From Clostridiales bacterium (GTDB taxonomy: Bacteria; Bacillota; Clostridia; Lachnospirales; Lachnospiraceae), in the NCBI GenBank assembly GCA_029267975.1, contig JAJUHH010000039.1, positions 1 through 12,644 on the forward strand: a DNA stretch of 12,644 nucleotides, given 5' to 3'. This document shows positions 5,734 to 12,473 of this stretch, piece by piece. Every line of letters starts with the position of its first letter. Within the stretch, counting starts at the first letter, position 1. The position numbers were made by a program, and so were the translations under genes. The notes beneath the pieces were generated by a model, which had not been told where the DNA came from, searched no databases, and worked only from the letters and a program-made list of their open reading frames with translations.

Positions 5734-7419
5734 ATGTATTCATCTGTCAACACAATTTGGATCTTAGTAGCAGCAGCCTTGGTATTTTTGATGCAGGCCG
5801 GGTTCGCTATGGTAGAAACAGGTTTCACAAGAGCTAAGAATGCAGGAAATATTGTTATGAAAAACCTGATGGATTTTGCGTTGGGAACACCCATCTATTG
5901 GCTGTTGGGCTTTGGTATTATGTTCGGAGCCGGCAATGGCTTATTCGGTTGGTTTGATCCGATGGTTAGAGGAGAATATGCTGCTCCGGATGGTATACCG
6001 CTGATGGCATTCCTGATCTTCCAGACAGTATTCTGTGCGACTGCAGCCACCATTGTATCCGGTGCCATGGCGGAAAGAACCAAATTCGCTGCCTATTGCA
6101 TCTATAGTATGGTAATCAGCGCAATCATATATCCCGTCTCAGGACATTGGATCTGGGGTGGCGGCTGGCTTTCCGAATTAGGCTTCCATGATTTCGCGGG
6201 ATCGACTGTTGTTCACATGGTAGGTGGTATCAGCGCTCTGGTAGGTGCTAAAATGTTAGGTCCTCGCATCGGTAAATATACTAAGGACGGTAAGTCAAAA
6301 GCAATTCCGGGTCACAGTATTACGCTGGGAGCTCTGGGTGTATTTATCTTATGGTTTGGCTGGTTTGGCTTCAATCCTGGATCCACTGTATCCGCCACAG
6401 GGGATGATGTACTGGCATCCATGAGCAGCATCTTTGTTACCACCAATATGGCAGCAGCGACAGCATCCATCGCAGCCATGGTGCTAACCTGGGTAAGATA
6501 CAAGAAGCCTGATGTTTCTATGACACTGAATGGTTCTTTGGCAGGTCTTGTGGCAATTACTGCCGGTTGTGATGCAGTCAGTCCCCTGGGAGCAGCTATT
6601 ATTGGTTTGATTGCCGGTGTTGTGATCGTATTTGCTATTGAGTTTATTGATAAGGTCTTAAAGATTGATGACCCTGTGGGTGCTATCGGAGTCCATGGTG
6701 TTTGTGGCGCCTTAGGAACCTTACTTACCGGTTTATTTGCACTTGACGGTGGTTTATTCTATGGCGGCGGGATCTCCTACTTCCTGACCCAGCTGCTTGG
6801 TGTTGCAGCAGTAGCTGCCTGGGTAGTAGTTACAATATCCATTACCTTCTTCATTATTAAGAAGACGGTTGGCTTAAGAGTATCTAAGGAAGAGGAAATC
6901 GAAGGTCTAGATATTCATGAGCATGGTTTGGTAAGTGCTTATGCAGACTTTATGCCGGCAGTAGGGTCTATGTCCGATGTTGAAACTGTTGTCAGCTCTA
7001 CAACTCCTGTACAGGAAGCAGTTCCTGTTACCAAGGTTAAGGTTGAAAAGGAAGGCAGCGGACATAAGATTACCAAGGTAGAAATAATCACAAGGCAGAG
7101 TAAGTTTGAAGCCTTAAAGGCAGCAATGAACGCAATCGAAGTTACCGGTATGACGGTAACCAATGTCTTGGGCTGTGGAATTCAAAAGGGTATCACTGAG
7201 TATTATCGCGGCGTACCGGTGGAGATGAACCTGCTTCCCAAGGTACAGGTTGAAATTGTTGTCAGCAAGGTACCGGTTGATCTGGTAATTCAGGAAGCAA
7301 GAAAGGCCTTATATACCGGTAATATCGGAGATGGCAAGATCTTCGTATATGATGTGGAAGATGTGGTTAAGGTTCGTACCGGTGAGACCGGATATGATGC
7401 CCTTCAGGGAGAAGAGTAG
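5734..7419 (+). CDS. amtB: Ammonium transporter with fused C-terminal PII signalling domain (Amt-GlnK fusion)
   Basis: This 561-residue inner membrane protein has two parts. Residues 1-404 form an Amt/Mep/Rh channel for ammonium uptake. It has many hydrophobic helices, MVETGFTRAKNA (26-37), Asp153 in FHDFAGS, the twin pore histidines His161 and His321, WFGFNPGS (210-217), and the conserved cytosolic tail EGLDIHEHG (390-398). A Ser/Thr/Val-rich linker (about 405-445) leads to a complete PII domain (446-556), with T-loop GCGIQKGITEYYRG (480-493) and TGNIGDGKIFV and VRTGETG motifs. In separate systems GlnK plugs AmtB by inserting a T-loop arginine; that arginine is retained (Arg492). The uridylylated tyrosine (Tyr51 of E. 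coli GlnK) is replaced by Val496. This predicts control by nucleotide/2-oxoglutarate binding, not uridylylation. GGAGGG lies six bases before the ATG. Tandem terminators lie upstream. Confidence 0.95.
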   Translation: MYSSVNTIWILVAAALVFLMQAGFAMVETGFTRAKNAGNIVMKNLMDFALGTPIYWLLGFGIMFGAGNGLFGWFDPMVRGEYAAPDGIPLMAFLIFQTVFCATAATIVSGAMAERTKFAAYCIYSMVISAIIYPVSGHWIWGGGWLSELGFHDFAGSTVVHMVGGISALVGAKMLGPRIGKYTKDGKSKAIPGHSITLGALGVFILWFGWFGFNPGSTVSATGDDVLASMSSIFVTTNMAAATASIAAMVLTWVRYKKPDVSMTLNGSLAGLVAITAGCDAVSPLGAAIIGLIAGVVIVFAIEFIDKVLKIDDPVGAIGVHGVCGALGTLLTGLFALDGGLFYGGGISYFLTQLLGVAAVAAWVVVTISITFFIIKKTVGLRVSKEEEIEGLDIHEHGLVSAYADFMPAVGSMSDVETVVSSTTPVQEAVPVTKVKVEKEGSGHKITKVEIITRQSKFEALKAAMNAIEVTGMTVTNVLGCGIQKGITEYYRGVPVEMNLLPKVQVEIVVSKVPVDLVIQEARKALYTGNIGDGKIFVYDVEDVVKVRTGETGYDALQGEE

Positions 7420-7444
7420 TTTTTGCATAGATGCAATTCATATA

Positions 7445-7477
7445 AAAACCCGGCTGGATAAATCCATGCCGGGTTTT
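7445..7477. terminator. Bidirectional terminator between convergent genes
   Basis: AAAACCCGGC (7445-7454) pairs perfectly with GCCGGGTTTT (7468-7477) around a 13-base loop. The T-run on the + strand serves the transporter gene, and the five A residues at 7444-7448 give a U-tail on the - strand for the convergent dehydrogenase gene. TTGCAT-AG-ATGCAA (7423-7436) is a small extra palindrome just before it. Confidence 0.9.
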
Positions 7478-7533
7478 AGTGCTTGATTAAGTAATTAAAT
7501 ATTAAGTAGCTTTTAACAAATATGTTACAATAC

Positions 7534-8934
7534 TTATTTACTCAGTTTTGCCAGAATACTTCTTGCAACGCTGATACCGTTGGCGGATGCCTGCTGCAGA
7601 CCTCTGGTTACGGCAGCACCGTCTCCGATGGCCCGTAGGCCTTCCACACTGGTCTCAAAATCTGTATTAACCACAACCTTGTTGGAATAGAACTTCACCT
7701 CAACACCGTACAGCAAGGTTTCATCGCTGGCGATACCCGGGGTAACCTTATCCAGAGCCAGGATCATTTCCTTAATATCTACCATGATGCGATGAGGGAA
7801 TACTAAGGACAGGTCTCCCGGGATAGCATCCTTTAAGGTAGGAATAAGGTTATTTCTGCAAAGACGCTCTTCTGTGGTTCTTCTTCCTCTCTGGAAGTCT
7901 CCGAAGGTCTGAACTAAGATTCTGCCGCCGCAAAGCATATTGGAAAGCTGTGCGATGTGCTTGCCGTATTCTATGGGTGTCTTAAAGGGCTTGGTAAAGT
8001 TCTTGGACACCAGGATAGCAAAGTTGGTATTGTTGGTCTTGAATTCCTTGGACTTATAAGCATGTCCATTCACAACTGCAAGATTATTCTCATAGTATTC
8101 GGTTGCAACCTCGCCGGAAGGATTGGTACAGAAGGTACGTACCTTATCATCAAAGGTGGGAGTGTAGTAAACCAGCTTGGCTTCATACAGGTTCTTATTT
8201 AAGAATTCCATAACCTCGTCACGGACCTCAACACGGACACCGATGTCCACTGTTCCGACCTTTGTCTCAATGCCATGCTGCTTACAGATTTCCTTAAACC
8301 AGTCGGAGCCCTCACGGCCGATTGCCGATACTACTTCACTGGCATAATAGGTATCTCCCTTGGAGGTTACGATACCCTTAACCTTATTATCTTCAATAAT
8401 GATATCCTTCACCATGGTATTAAAGATCATATCAATTCCGGCTTCTTTTAAATGCTCCTGAAGTCTGGTATAGATCTTATAGCCTTCCTCCGTTCCCAGG
8501 TGACGGATGGGACATTCAATTAATTTTAAGTTTGCATTAATGGCGCGTCTTCTGATTTCACGGATCTCTGCTTCCTTATCAACACCGTATACATTGGTGT
8601 CCGCACCAAACTTTAAGTAGATTTCATCAGATTCCTTGATGAGCTCCATGGCCTTGTCATATCCAAGGATGTCGGGAAGATTGCCGCCGACATCGGGAGA
8701 GAGGGAGAGCTTTCCGTCGGAAAATGCTCCTGCGCCTGCAAAACCGGTGGTGATGGAGCAGGGCTGGCAGCCAATGCATTGCTTCGTTGTTCTCTTAGGA
8801 CACATTCGCTTTTCAATGGGGCGGCCTTTTTCCACCATTAACACCTTTAAGTCCTTATTGTTCTTGATTAGCTCATAGGCACAAAAAATACCGGACGGTC
8901 CGGCTCCTATGATAATAACGTCGTAATTCTGCAA
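7534..8934 (-). CDS. FAD-dependent dehydrogenase, COG2509-like, with N-terminal four-cysteine cluster (TTG start)
   Basis: This 466-residue soluble flavoprotein has an N-terminal FAD/NAD(P) Rossmann motif, VIIIGAGPSG (residues 6-15), with Glu35 at the end of the second strand. A glycine-rich FAGAGAFSDGKLSLS segment spans about 65-79. A second FAD-contact region, GDGAAVTRGLQQA, lies near the C-terminus. It matches the uncharacterised FAD-dependent dehydrogenase family COG2509; the substrate is unknown. Cys45, Cys53, Cys56 and Cys59 form C-x7-C-x2-C-x2-C, which could bind an iron-sulfur cluster or zinc. The TTG at 8934 is preferred because AAAAGGAG (8950-8943) lies eight bases upstream. The in-frame GTG at 8943 overlaps that ribosome site and so is unlikely. 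It has its own promoter (8985-9013) and ends at the shared terminator. The family call is good; the function is not known. Confidence 0.88.
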   Translation of the reverse strand: MQNYDVIIIGAGPSGIFCAYELIKNNKDLKVLMVEKGRPIEKRMCPKRTTKQCIGCQPCSITTGFAGAGAFSDGKLSLSPDVGGNLPDILGYDKAMELIKESDEIYLKFGADTNVYGVDKEAEIREIRRRAINANLKLIECPIRHLGTEEGYKIYTRLQEHLKEAGIDMIFNTMVKDIIIEDNKVKGIVTSKGDTYYASEVVSAIGREGSDWFKEICKQHGIETKVGTVDIGVRVEVRDEVMEFLNKNLYEAKLVYYTPTFDDKVRTFCTNPSGEVATEYYENNLAVVNGHAYKSKEFKTNNTNFAILVSKNFTKPFKTPIEYGKHIAQLSNMLCGGRILVQTFGDFQRGRRTTEERLCRNNLIPTLKDAIPGDLSLVFPHRIMVDIKEMILALDKVTPGIASDETLLYGVEVKFYSNKVVVNTDFETSVEGLRAIGDGAAVTRGLQQASANGISVARSILAKLSK

Positions 8935-8984
8935 TAGCGTCACTCCTTTTACATGGATTACCAGTTTATTTTCATACCTCGCTC

Positions 8985-9013
8985 ATTCTATCATAGATCC
9001 TGCCATAGTACAA
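8985..9013 (-). promoter_or_regulatory. Promoter of the FAD-dependent dehydrogenase gene
   Basis: Read on the - strand, TTGTAC (9013-9008) and TAGAAT (8990-8985) are separated by 17 bases. The transcription start would be near 8978, about 44 bases before the TTG codon. Hexamer quality and spacing are those of a housekeeping-sigma promoter. Confidence 0.65.
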
Positions 9014-9101
9014 GCATGTAATTCATAGGATGTATATATATGCATATTTATTGTGTATTTTCTTATTCTAAGTGACAGATTTATCGTATCTTAAGTCATA
9101 A

Positions 9102-9890
9102 TCAGTCGATTAATCCAAAGTGTCTTAAGCCATGAGCAATACCATCATCATCCACATCCTTGGTCACATAGGAAACCAGGTCTTTAATCTCCTGGGAAGC
9201 ATTGCCCATAGCAACACTATTCTTCACATACTTAAGCATAGGCAGATCATTTTCACTGTCACCGAAGCAATAAGTGTTATCATGAGGAATATCAAGATGA
9301 TTGATCAGGAACTGGATACCGGTTGCCTTGGAATGGCCCTTGGGTACGATTTCATAGAAACGGTCATTCCGATCAATTAAGTCAAACATATCCTTATATT
9401 TGTCATAAAAGAAGACACCGCTTTCCAGGATATCATCCCAGGTACAGAACTTATCAAAGGAAAGCTCCTTATCATCCCAGCTTTTTATGTTAACATTACG
9501 CTGCTGCTGATATTTCATAATCTTTAAAATAATTGGATGTGTGGAGTTGAAATTATAGTAAATGGTGTCCCGTCCCTCAAGAACAGCCTCAATTTTTTGG
9601 TCTTTAAGATCACTGATCAGCATAGCTGCAAGGTCAGCAGGAATGCTTGTGTGAAGCAGCTCTGTTCCATGATAAATAATCTGAGTACCGCAACCGCATA
9701 CTAAACCGTCAAAGCCTGCCTCGATGATCTCTGAATCAATCTCAGCCAGGGTTCTTCCTGTATTGATAAAAGCAAGATGTCCATTGGCCTGAGCCTTTTT
9801 GATCGCAGCTTTTGTGCTGTCAGATATTTGGCCGCTGCGATGACTTAAGATAGTTCCGTCAATGTCAAAAAAGATGATTTTTGTATTCAT
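9102..9890 (-). CDS. Cof-type HAD-IIB family sugar/phosphate phosphatase
   Basis: This 262-residue cytoplasmic haloacid dehalogenase-like phosphatase has the four family motifs in order. Motif I is FFDIDGT, with the nucleophile Asp9 and acid/base Asp11. Motif II is FINTGRT, with Thr44. Motif III is Lys188 in KGHSKATG, and motif IV is CFGDSENDLPML with Asp211 and Asp215. The central region (about 80-180) is the type IIB cap that decides the substrate. Cof-like enzymes dephosphorylate sugar phosphates, nucleotides or flavin and vitamin phosphates; the exact target cannot be read here. The start ATG follows GGGAG about eight bases upstream on the - strand. It has its own strong promoter (9944-9972). 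The 159-base gap to the next - strand gene shows no convincing terminator. A possible operator at 9992-10013 lies behind its promoter. Confidence 0.93.
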   Translation of the reverse strand: MNTKIIFFDIDGTILSHRSGQISDSTKAAIKKAQANGHLAFINTGRTLAEIDSEIIEAGFDGLVCGCGTQIIYHGTELLHTSIPADLAAMLISDLKDQKIEAVLEGRDTIYYNFNSTHPIILKIMKYQQQRNVNIKSWDDKELSFDKFCTWDDILESGVFFYDKYKDMFDLIDRNDRFYEIVPKGHSKATGIQFLINHLDIPHDNTYCFGDSENDLPMLKYVKNSVAMGNASQEIKDLVSYVTKDVDDDGIAHGLRHFGLID

Positions 9891-9943
9891 AATGTTCTCC
9901 CGCTGCTTAAATGTGCAAAATATCAGAGTTCCTGTCTCATTCT

Positions 9944-9972
9944 AGCATAGATGAAAAGTAAGAGAAAGTCAA
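9944..9972 (-). promoter_or_regulatory. Promoter of the HAD phosphatase gene
   Basis: On the - strand TTGACT (9972-9967) and TATGCT (9949-9944) are 17 bases apart, a near-consensus housekeeping promoter. Transcription would start near 9937, about 46 bases before the ATG at 9890. Confidence 0.75.
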
Positions 9973-9991
9973 ATTGTAATCCCTAAGCGTG

Positions 9992-10013
9992 ACAGTAAAA
10001 TAGTGGTTACTGT
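9992..10013. promoter_or_regulatory. Candidate operator dyad between divergent promoters
   Basis: ACAGTAA (9992-9998) and TTACTGT (10007-10013) form a perfect 7-8-7 inverted repeat. It lies 19 bases behind the -35 of the HAD promoter and three bases before the -35 of the + strand promoter at 10017. The shape is that of a dimeric repressor or activator site serving one or both genes. No regulator gene is present here. Confidence 0.45.
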
Positions 10014-10016
10014 TTC

Positions 10017-10069
10017 TTGCAAATAAATAAAAAGAATTGTATTATCTAATTGGTAATATAATTCTTTTT
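10017..10069 (+). promoter_or_regulatory. Promoter of the broken ATPase gene, embedded in a long inverted repeat
   Basis: TTGCAA (10017-10022) and TATTAT (10040-10045) are 17 bases apart and would start transcription near 10052. The -10 lies within a 16-pair stem (one G-U pair) made by 10029-10044 and 10054-10069, with a nine-base loop. As RNA the stem and its T-run would look like a terminator, but no upstream + strand gene exists for it to end. It may instead be a DNA dyad acting on the promoter, or a remnant of a lost neighbour. Confidence 0.5.
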
Positions 10070-10181
10070 TAGTGGTATGAGAAATTTCTGCGAAAATTTC
10101 ATATACCATAAAAAATCGTACAATAAAAAGATATCATATTGCAAAACCACCGAATCAGAGGAAGCAAAACAGGAGAATAGT

Positions 10182-11044
10182 ATGGTTTATTTAAGAAGCT
10201 TTACCTTTCCGAATGCTGATCAGGAATTTAGTTTTTTTATGGGAATTAAGAGAACCTGTTATGATTCCTACTATCCCTTTCAGATCTTATCCAGACATGA
10301 GCTGGACCGGCTTGATTTTGATACTGTTACCATATTATACGGATGAAATGGCTGTGGGAAATCCACCGCCCTTAATGTGATTGCTGAGAAGACAGGGATC
10401 CACCGTGATTCCATCTATAATAAATCAAATTTCTTTCAGGACTATATCGACCGGTGCAGTATGAATATAGAAGAGGAAATATCAGAAAGCAGCAGGATCA
10501 TTACCAGTGATGATGTATTTGACTATATGTTGAATATTCGCAATCTGAATGAAGGGATTGATCTGAAGCGGGAGGAGTTATTTGAGGAGTATCTAAAAGC
10601 GAAGTACTCCCATTTTCAGCTAAGATCCATGGCCGATTATGATCAGCTGAAGAAAGTCAATAACTCCAGACGGAAAACCCAGTCACGCTATGTCCGGGGT
10701 GAGTTAATGAACAATGTTCGTGAATATTCCAACGGGGAAAGCGCATTCTTATATTTCACAGAGAAGATTGGTGAAAATGGCCTCTTCTTACTGGACGAGC
10801 CTGAGAACAGCCTTTCTCCAAAGCGGCAGATAGAACTGGTGAAGTTTCTGGAGGATTCGGCCAGATTTTTTGGCTGTCAGTTGATCATATCAACCCACTC
10901 ACCCTTTATCCTTGCCATGCGGGGAGCACGGATCTATAATCTGGATGAGAACCCTGTTGCCATCAGACGGGGACAGAGCTTGAGAATGTGCGGTCCTATT
11001 ATGATTTTTTCAAAGTCATGAAAAAGAGTTTTGATTGCTCTTGA
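10182..11044 (+). pseudogene. Broken AAA/ABC-type predicted ATPase (COG3910-like): in-frame TGA in Walker A plus a 1-base deletion
   Basis: Read through, this encodes an ATPase of about 287 codons starting at ATG 10182, six bases after GGAG (10172-10175). The start MVYLRSFTFPN and the IKRTCYDSYYPF segment fit the family. Walker A reads ILYG-stop-NGCGKST: the TGA at 10344-10346 is one change from a GGA glycine codon. The same frame continues to the signature-like YSNGES, Walker B FLLDEPENSLSP and switch histidine STHSPF. Near base 10970 the reading frame shifts: the family-like C-terminus TELENVRSYYDFFK continues in another frame to a TGA at 11042-11044. Restoring a T within CGGGGACA would give CGG TGG ACA and rejoin it (Arg-Trp-Thr). 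The two separate lesions argue for a decaying gene. The intact family is a poorly characterised P-loop ATPase; its role is unknown. Confidence 0.82.
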
Positions 11045-11069
11045 CAATATGGAAGAAGTCGGTTAAGAT
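11041..11069 (+). promoter_or_regulatory. Promoter of the T-box-pheS transcript
   Basis: A consensus TTGACA (11041-11046) lies 17 bases before TAAGAT (11064-11069), giving a start near 11076 and an untranslated leader of about 310 bases. The -35 overlaps the stop codon of the broken ATPase gene. Confidence 0.7.
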
Positions 11070-11104
11070 ATGAAAAATGATAATTGAAATAATGATAATA
11101 ACAT

Positions 11105-11326
11105 TGAAGGTGAATGTAGTAGGGTATATTTTCCCGCCAGAGAGAAGCTGTCACCGGCTGAGAGCAGCTTCAGGGTTCAGATATATTACGAAGTTCGGCA
11201 CCGGAGTTGCTTCTTGAAAGAGAAGCCGGTTCAGTACCGTTATCACTGTCGAGGAGCCTTATCTTAAGGCTTGAATTTGGGTGGTACCACGATGCTTTCG
11301 TCCCTGCTGGGGTGGAAGCTTTTTTT
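11105..11326 (+). promoter_or_regulatory. T-box riboswitch controlling pheS (tRNA-Phe sensing)
   Basis: The leader carries the hallmark T-box segment TTTGGGTGGTACCACG (11276-11291), whose TGGT bulge pairs with the ACCA end of uncharged tRNA. Stem I is closed by GGTG/CACC (11109-11112, 11199-11202) and contains an AGAGAG-type bulge and the helix GAAGCTG/CAGCTTC. A TTC triplet at 11194-11196, on the 3' side of Stem I, is the likely specifier codon for phenylalanine. Stem III is AGCCTTA/TAAGGCT (11255-11261, 11265-11271). Binding of uncharged tRNA-Phe favours the antiterminator and transcription of pheS. The class is certain; the exact specifier base positions are my reading. Confidence 0.95.
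11294..11326 (+). terminator. T-box regulated terminator
   Basis: GCTTTCGTCCC (11294-11304) pairs with GGGGTGGAAGC (11309-11319), including G-U pairs, around a TGCT loop. Seven T residues follow. Its left arm overlaps the zone used by the T-box antiterminator, as expected for a mutually exclusive switch. Confidence 0.92.
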
Positions 11327-11385
11327 ATTGCATGCGATAAAAACAGTATCGATGAATGATTGATGAAATATAGGAGGAATGAAAA

Positions 11386-12426
11386 ATGTTAGAAAACCTG
11401 GAACGAATTAAGGAACAGTTTGCTTCAGAGTTAGGTTCCGTTAATTTGAAGGAAGAGCTGGAAAAGATCCGTGTATCCTTCCTGGGAAAGAAGGGACTGG
11501 TAACGGAAGCACTGAAGGATCTGCGTAATCTGGATGCGGAAGCAAAAAGGCTTGCCGGTATGCAGGTTAATCTTCTAAAGGAAGAGATCGAGAATGCAAT
11601 TGTTGATTATCAGAAGAAGCTGGAGGAGAAGGAGTATCAGAGAGAGATTGAAAAGGCAGAGCGTTATGACTTCTCCATTCCCAGTGACAAGCCGGTGGGA
11701 ACCATGCATCCCATCACTATCGTGCAAAAGCGTATCGAAGATATCTTTAAGACCATGGGCTTTATCATCGAGGATGGTCTGGAGATCCAAACAGAATTTA
11801 ATAACTTCGAGGGTGTGAACATTCCTAAGAACCATCCGGCAAGAGATATGACAGATACCTACTATCTGGAGAATGGTCAGCTTCTTAAGACCCATACCTC
11901 AGCTGCTCAGAATGCAATTATGCGTAAATACGGTGCACCCAAGCCGGGAGAGCCCCTTCGTGTTCTTTTCCCCGGTCGATGCTTTAGAAATGAAAATATT
12001 GATGCCAGCCATGAGAACACCTTCTTCCAGTTAGAGGGTATGATGATCGGTGATGATATCTCCATCTCCAACCTGATTTACTTCATGAAGGTTTTATTAT
12101 CCGAGGTATTTGAGCGGGATGTGAAGGTACGCTTAAGACCCGGCTTTTTCCCATTTGTGGAGCCTGGCTTTGAGCTTGATATTAACTGTGCTATCTGCGG
12201 TGGCAGCGGCTGTCCTACCTGTAAGCAGTCCGGTTGGTTGGAGCTTCTCCCCTGCGGTATGATTCATCCCAATGTACTTCGACTTGGCGGAATAGATCCG
12301 GAGAAATATACCGGCTTCGCCTTCGGCCTCGGATTAACCAGACTGGCCATGATGAAGTATAACATCAAAGACATTCGTCTCTTCAACAGTGGTAACTTAA
12401 AGCAGCTGAAGAAGTTCACAGTATAG
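11386..12426 (+). CDS. pheS: Phenylalanyl-tRNA synthetase alpha subunit
   Basis: This 346-residue catalytic subunit of the alpha2-beta2 class II synthetase charges tRNA-Phe with phenylalanine. The N-terminal 85 residues are a charged coiled-coil arm that contacts tRNA. The catalytic domain includes KTHTSAAQN (168-176), motif 2 FPGRCFRNE (195-203) with DASHENTFFQLEG after it, and motif 3 FGLGLTRLAMM (313-323) with Arg319. GMIHPNVL (291-298) is also typical. A Cys268-x2-Cys271-x4-Cys276-x2-Cys279 insertion could bind zinc, as in a subset of bacterial PheS. DASHENTFFQ differs from the common DATHxPEFHQ form, so this is a divergent branch. GGAGG (11373-11377) lies eight bases before the ATG. Expression is controlled by the T-box upstream. 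pheT, the beta subunit normally next in the operon, is absent from the remaining 218 bases. Confidence 0.96.
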   Translation: MLENLERIKEQFASELGSVNLKEELEKIRVSFLGKKGLVTEALKDLRNLDAEAKRLAGMQVNLLKEEIENAIVDYQKKLEEKEYQREIEKAERYDFSIPSDKPVGTMHPITIVQKRIEDIFKTMGFIIEDGLEIQTEFNNFEGVNIPKNHPARDMTDTYYLENGQLLKTHTSAAQNAIMRKYGAPKPGEPLRVLFPGRCFRNENIDASHENTFFQLEGMMIGDDISISNLIYFMKVLLSEVFERDVKVRLRPGFFPFVEPGFELDINCAICGGSGCPTCKQSGWLELLPCGMIHPNVLRLGGIDPEKYTGFAFGLGLTRLAMMKYNIKDIRLFNSGNLKQLKKFTV

Positions 12427-12473
12427 TTTAGGAAAACAGTGTGAAGAGCAAGGCTTATTTACAGAGCAAATTT

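Noticed and set aside
10077..10181. N-terminal extension of the ATPase from ATG 10077
   Set aside because: The family starts at MVYLRSF, the ATG at 10182 has a good ribosome site, and the extra 35 residues are lysine-rich and read like translated leader.
10344..10370. TGA in Walker A as a selenocysteine codon; the bases after it can form a hairpin with a GGC/GCC base and an AAA loop
   Set aside because: The hairpin follows from P-loop codons, the apical loop is very close to the TGA and lacks a SECIS-like guanine, the family has glycine here, and a second lesion (frameshift) lies downstream. A nonsense mutation is simpler.
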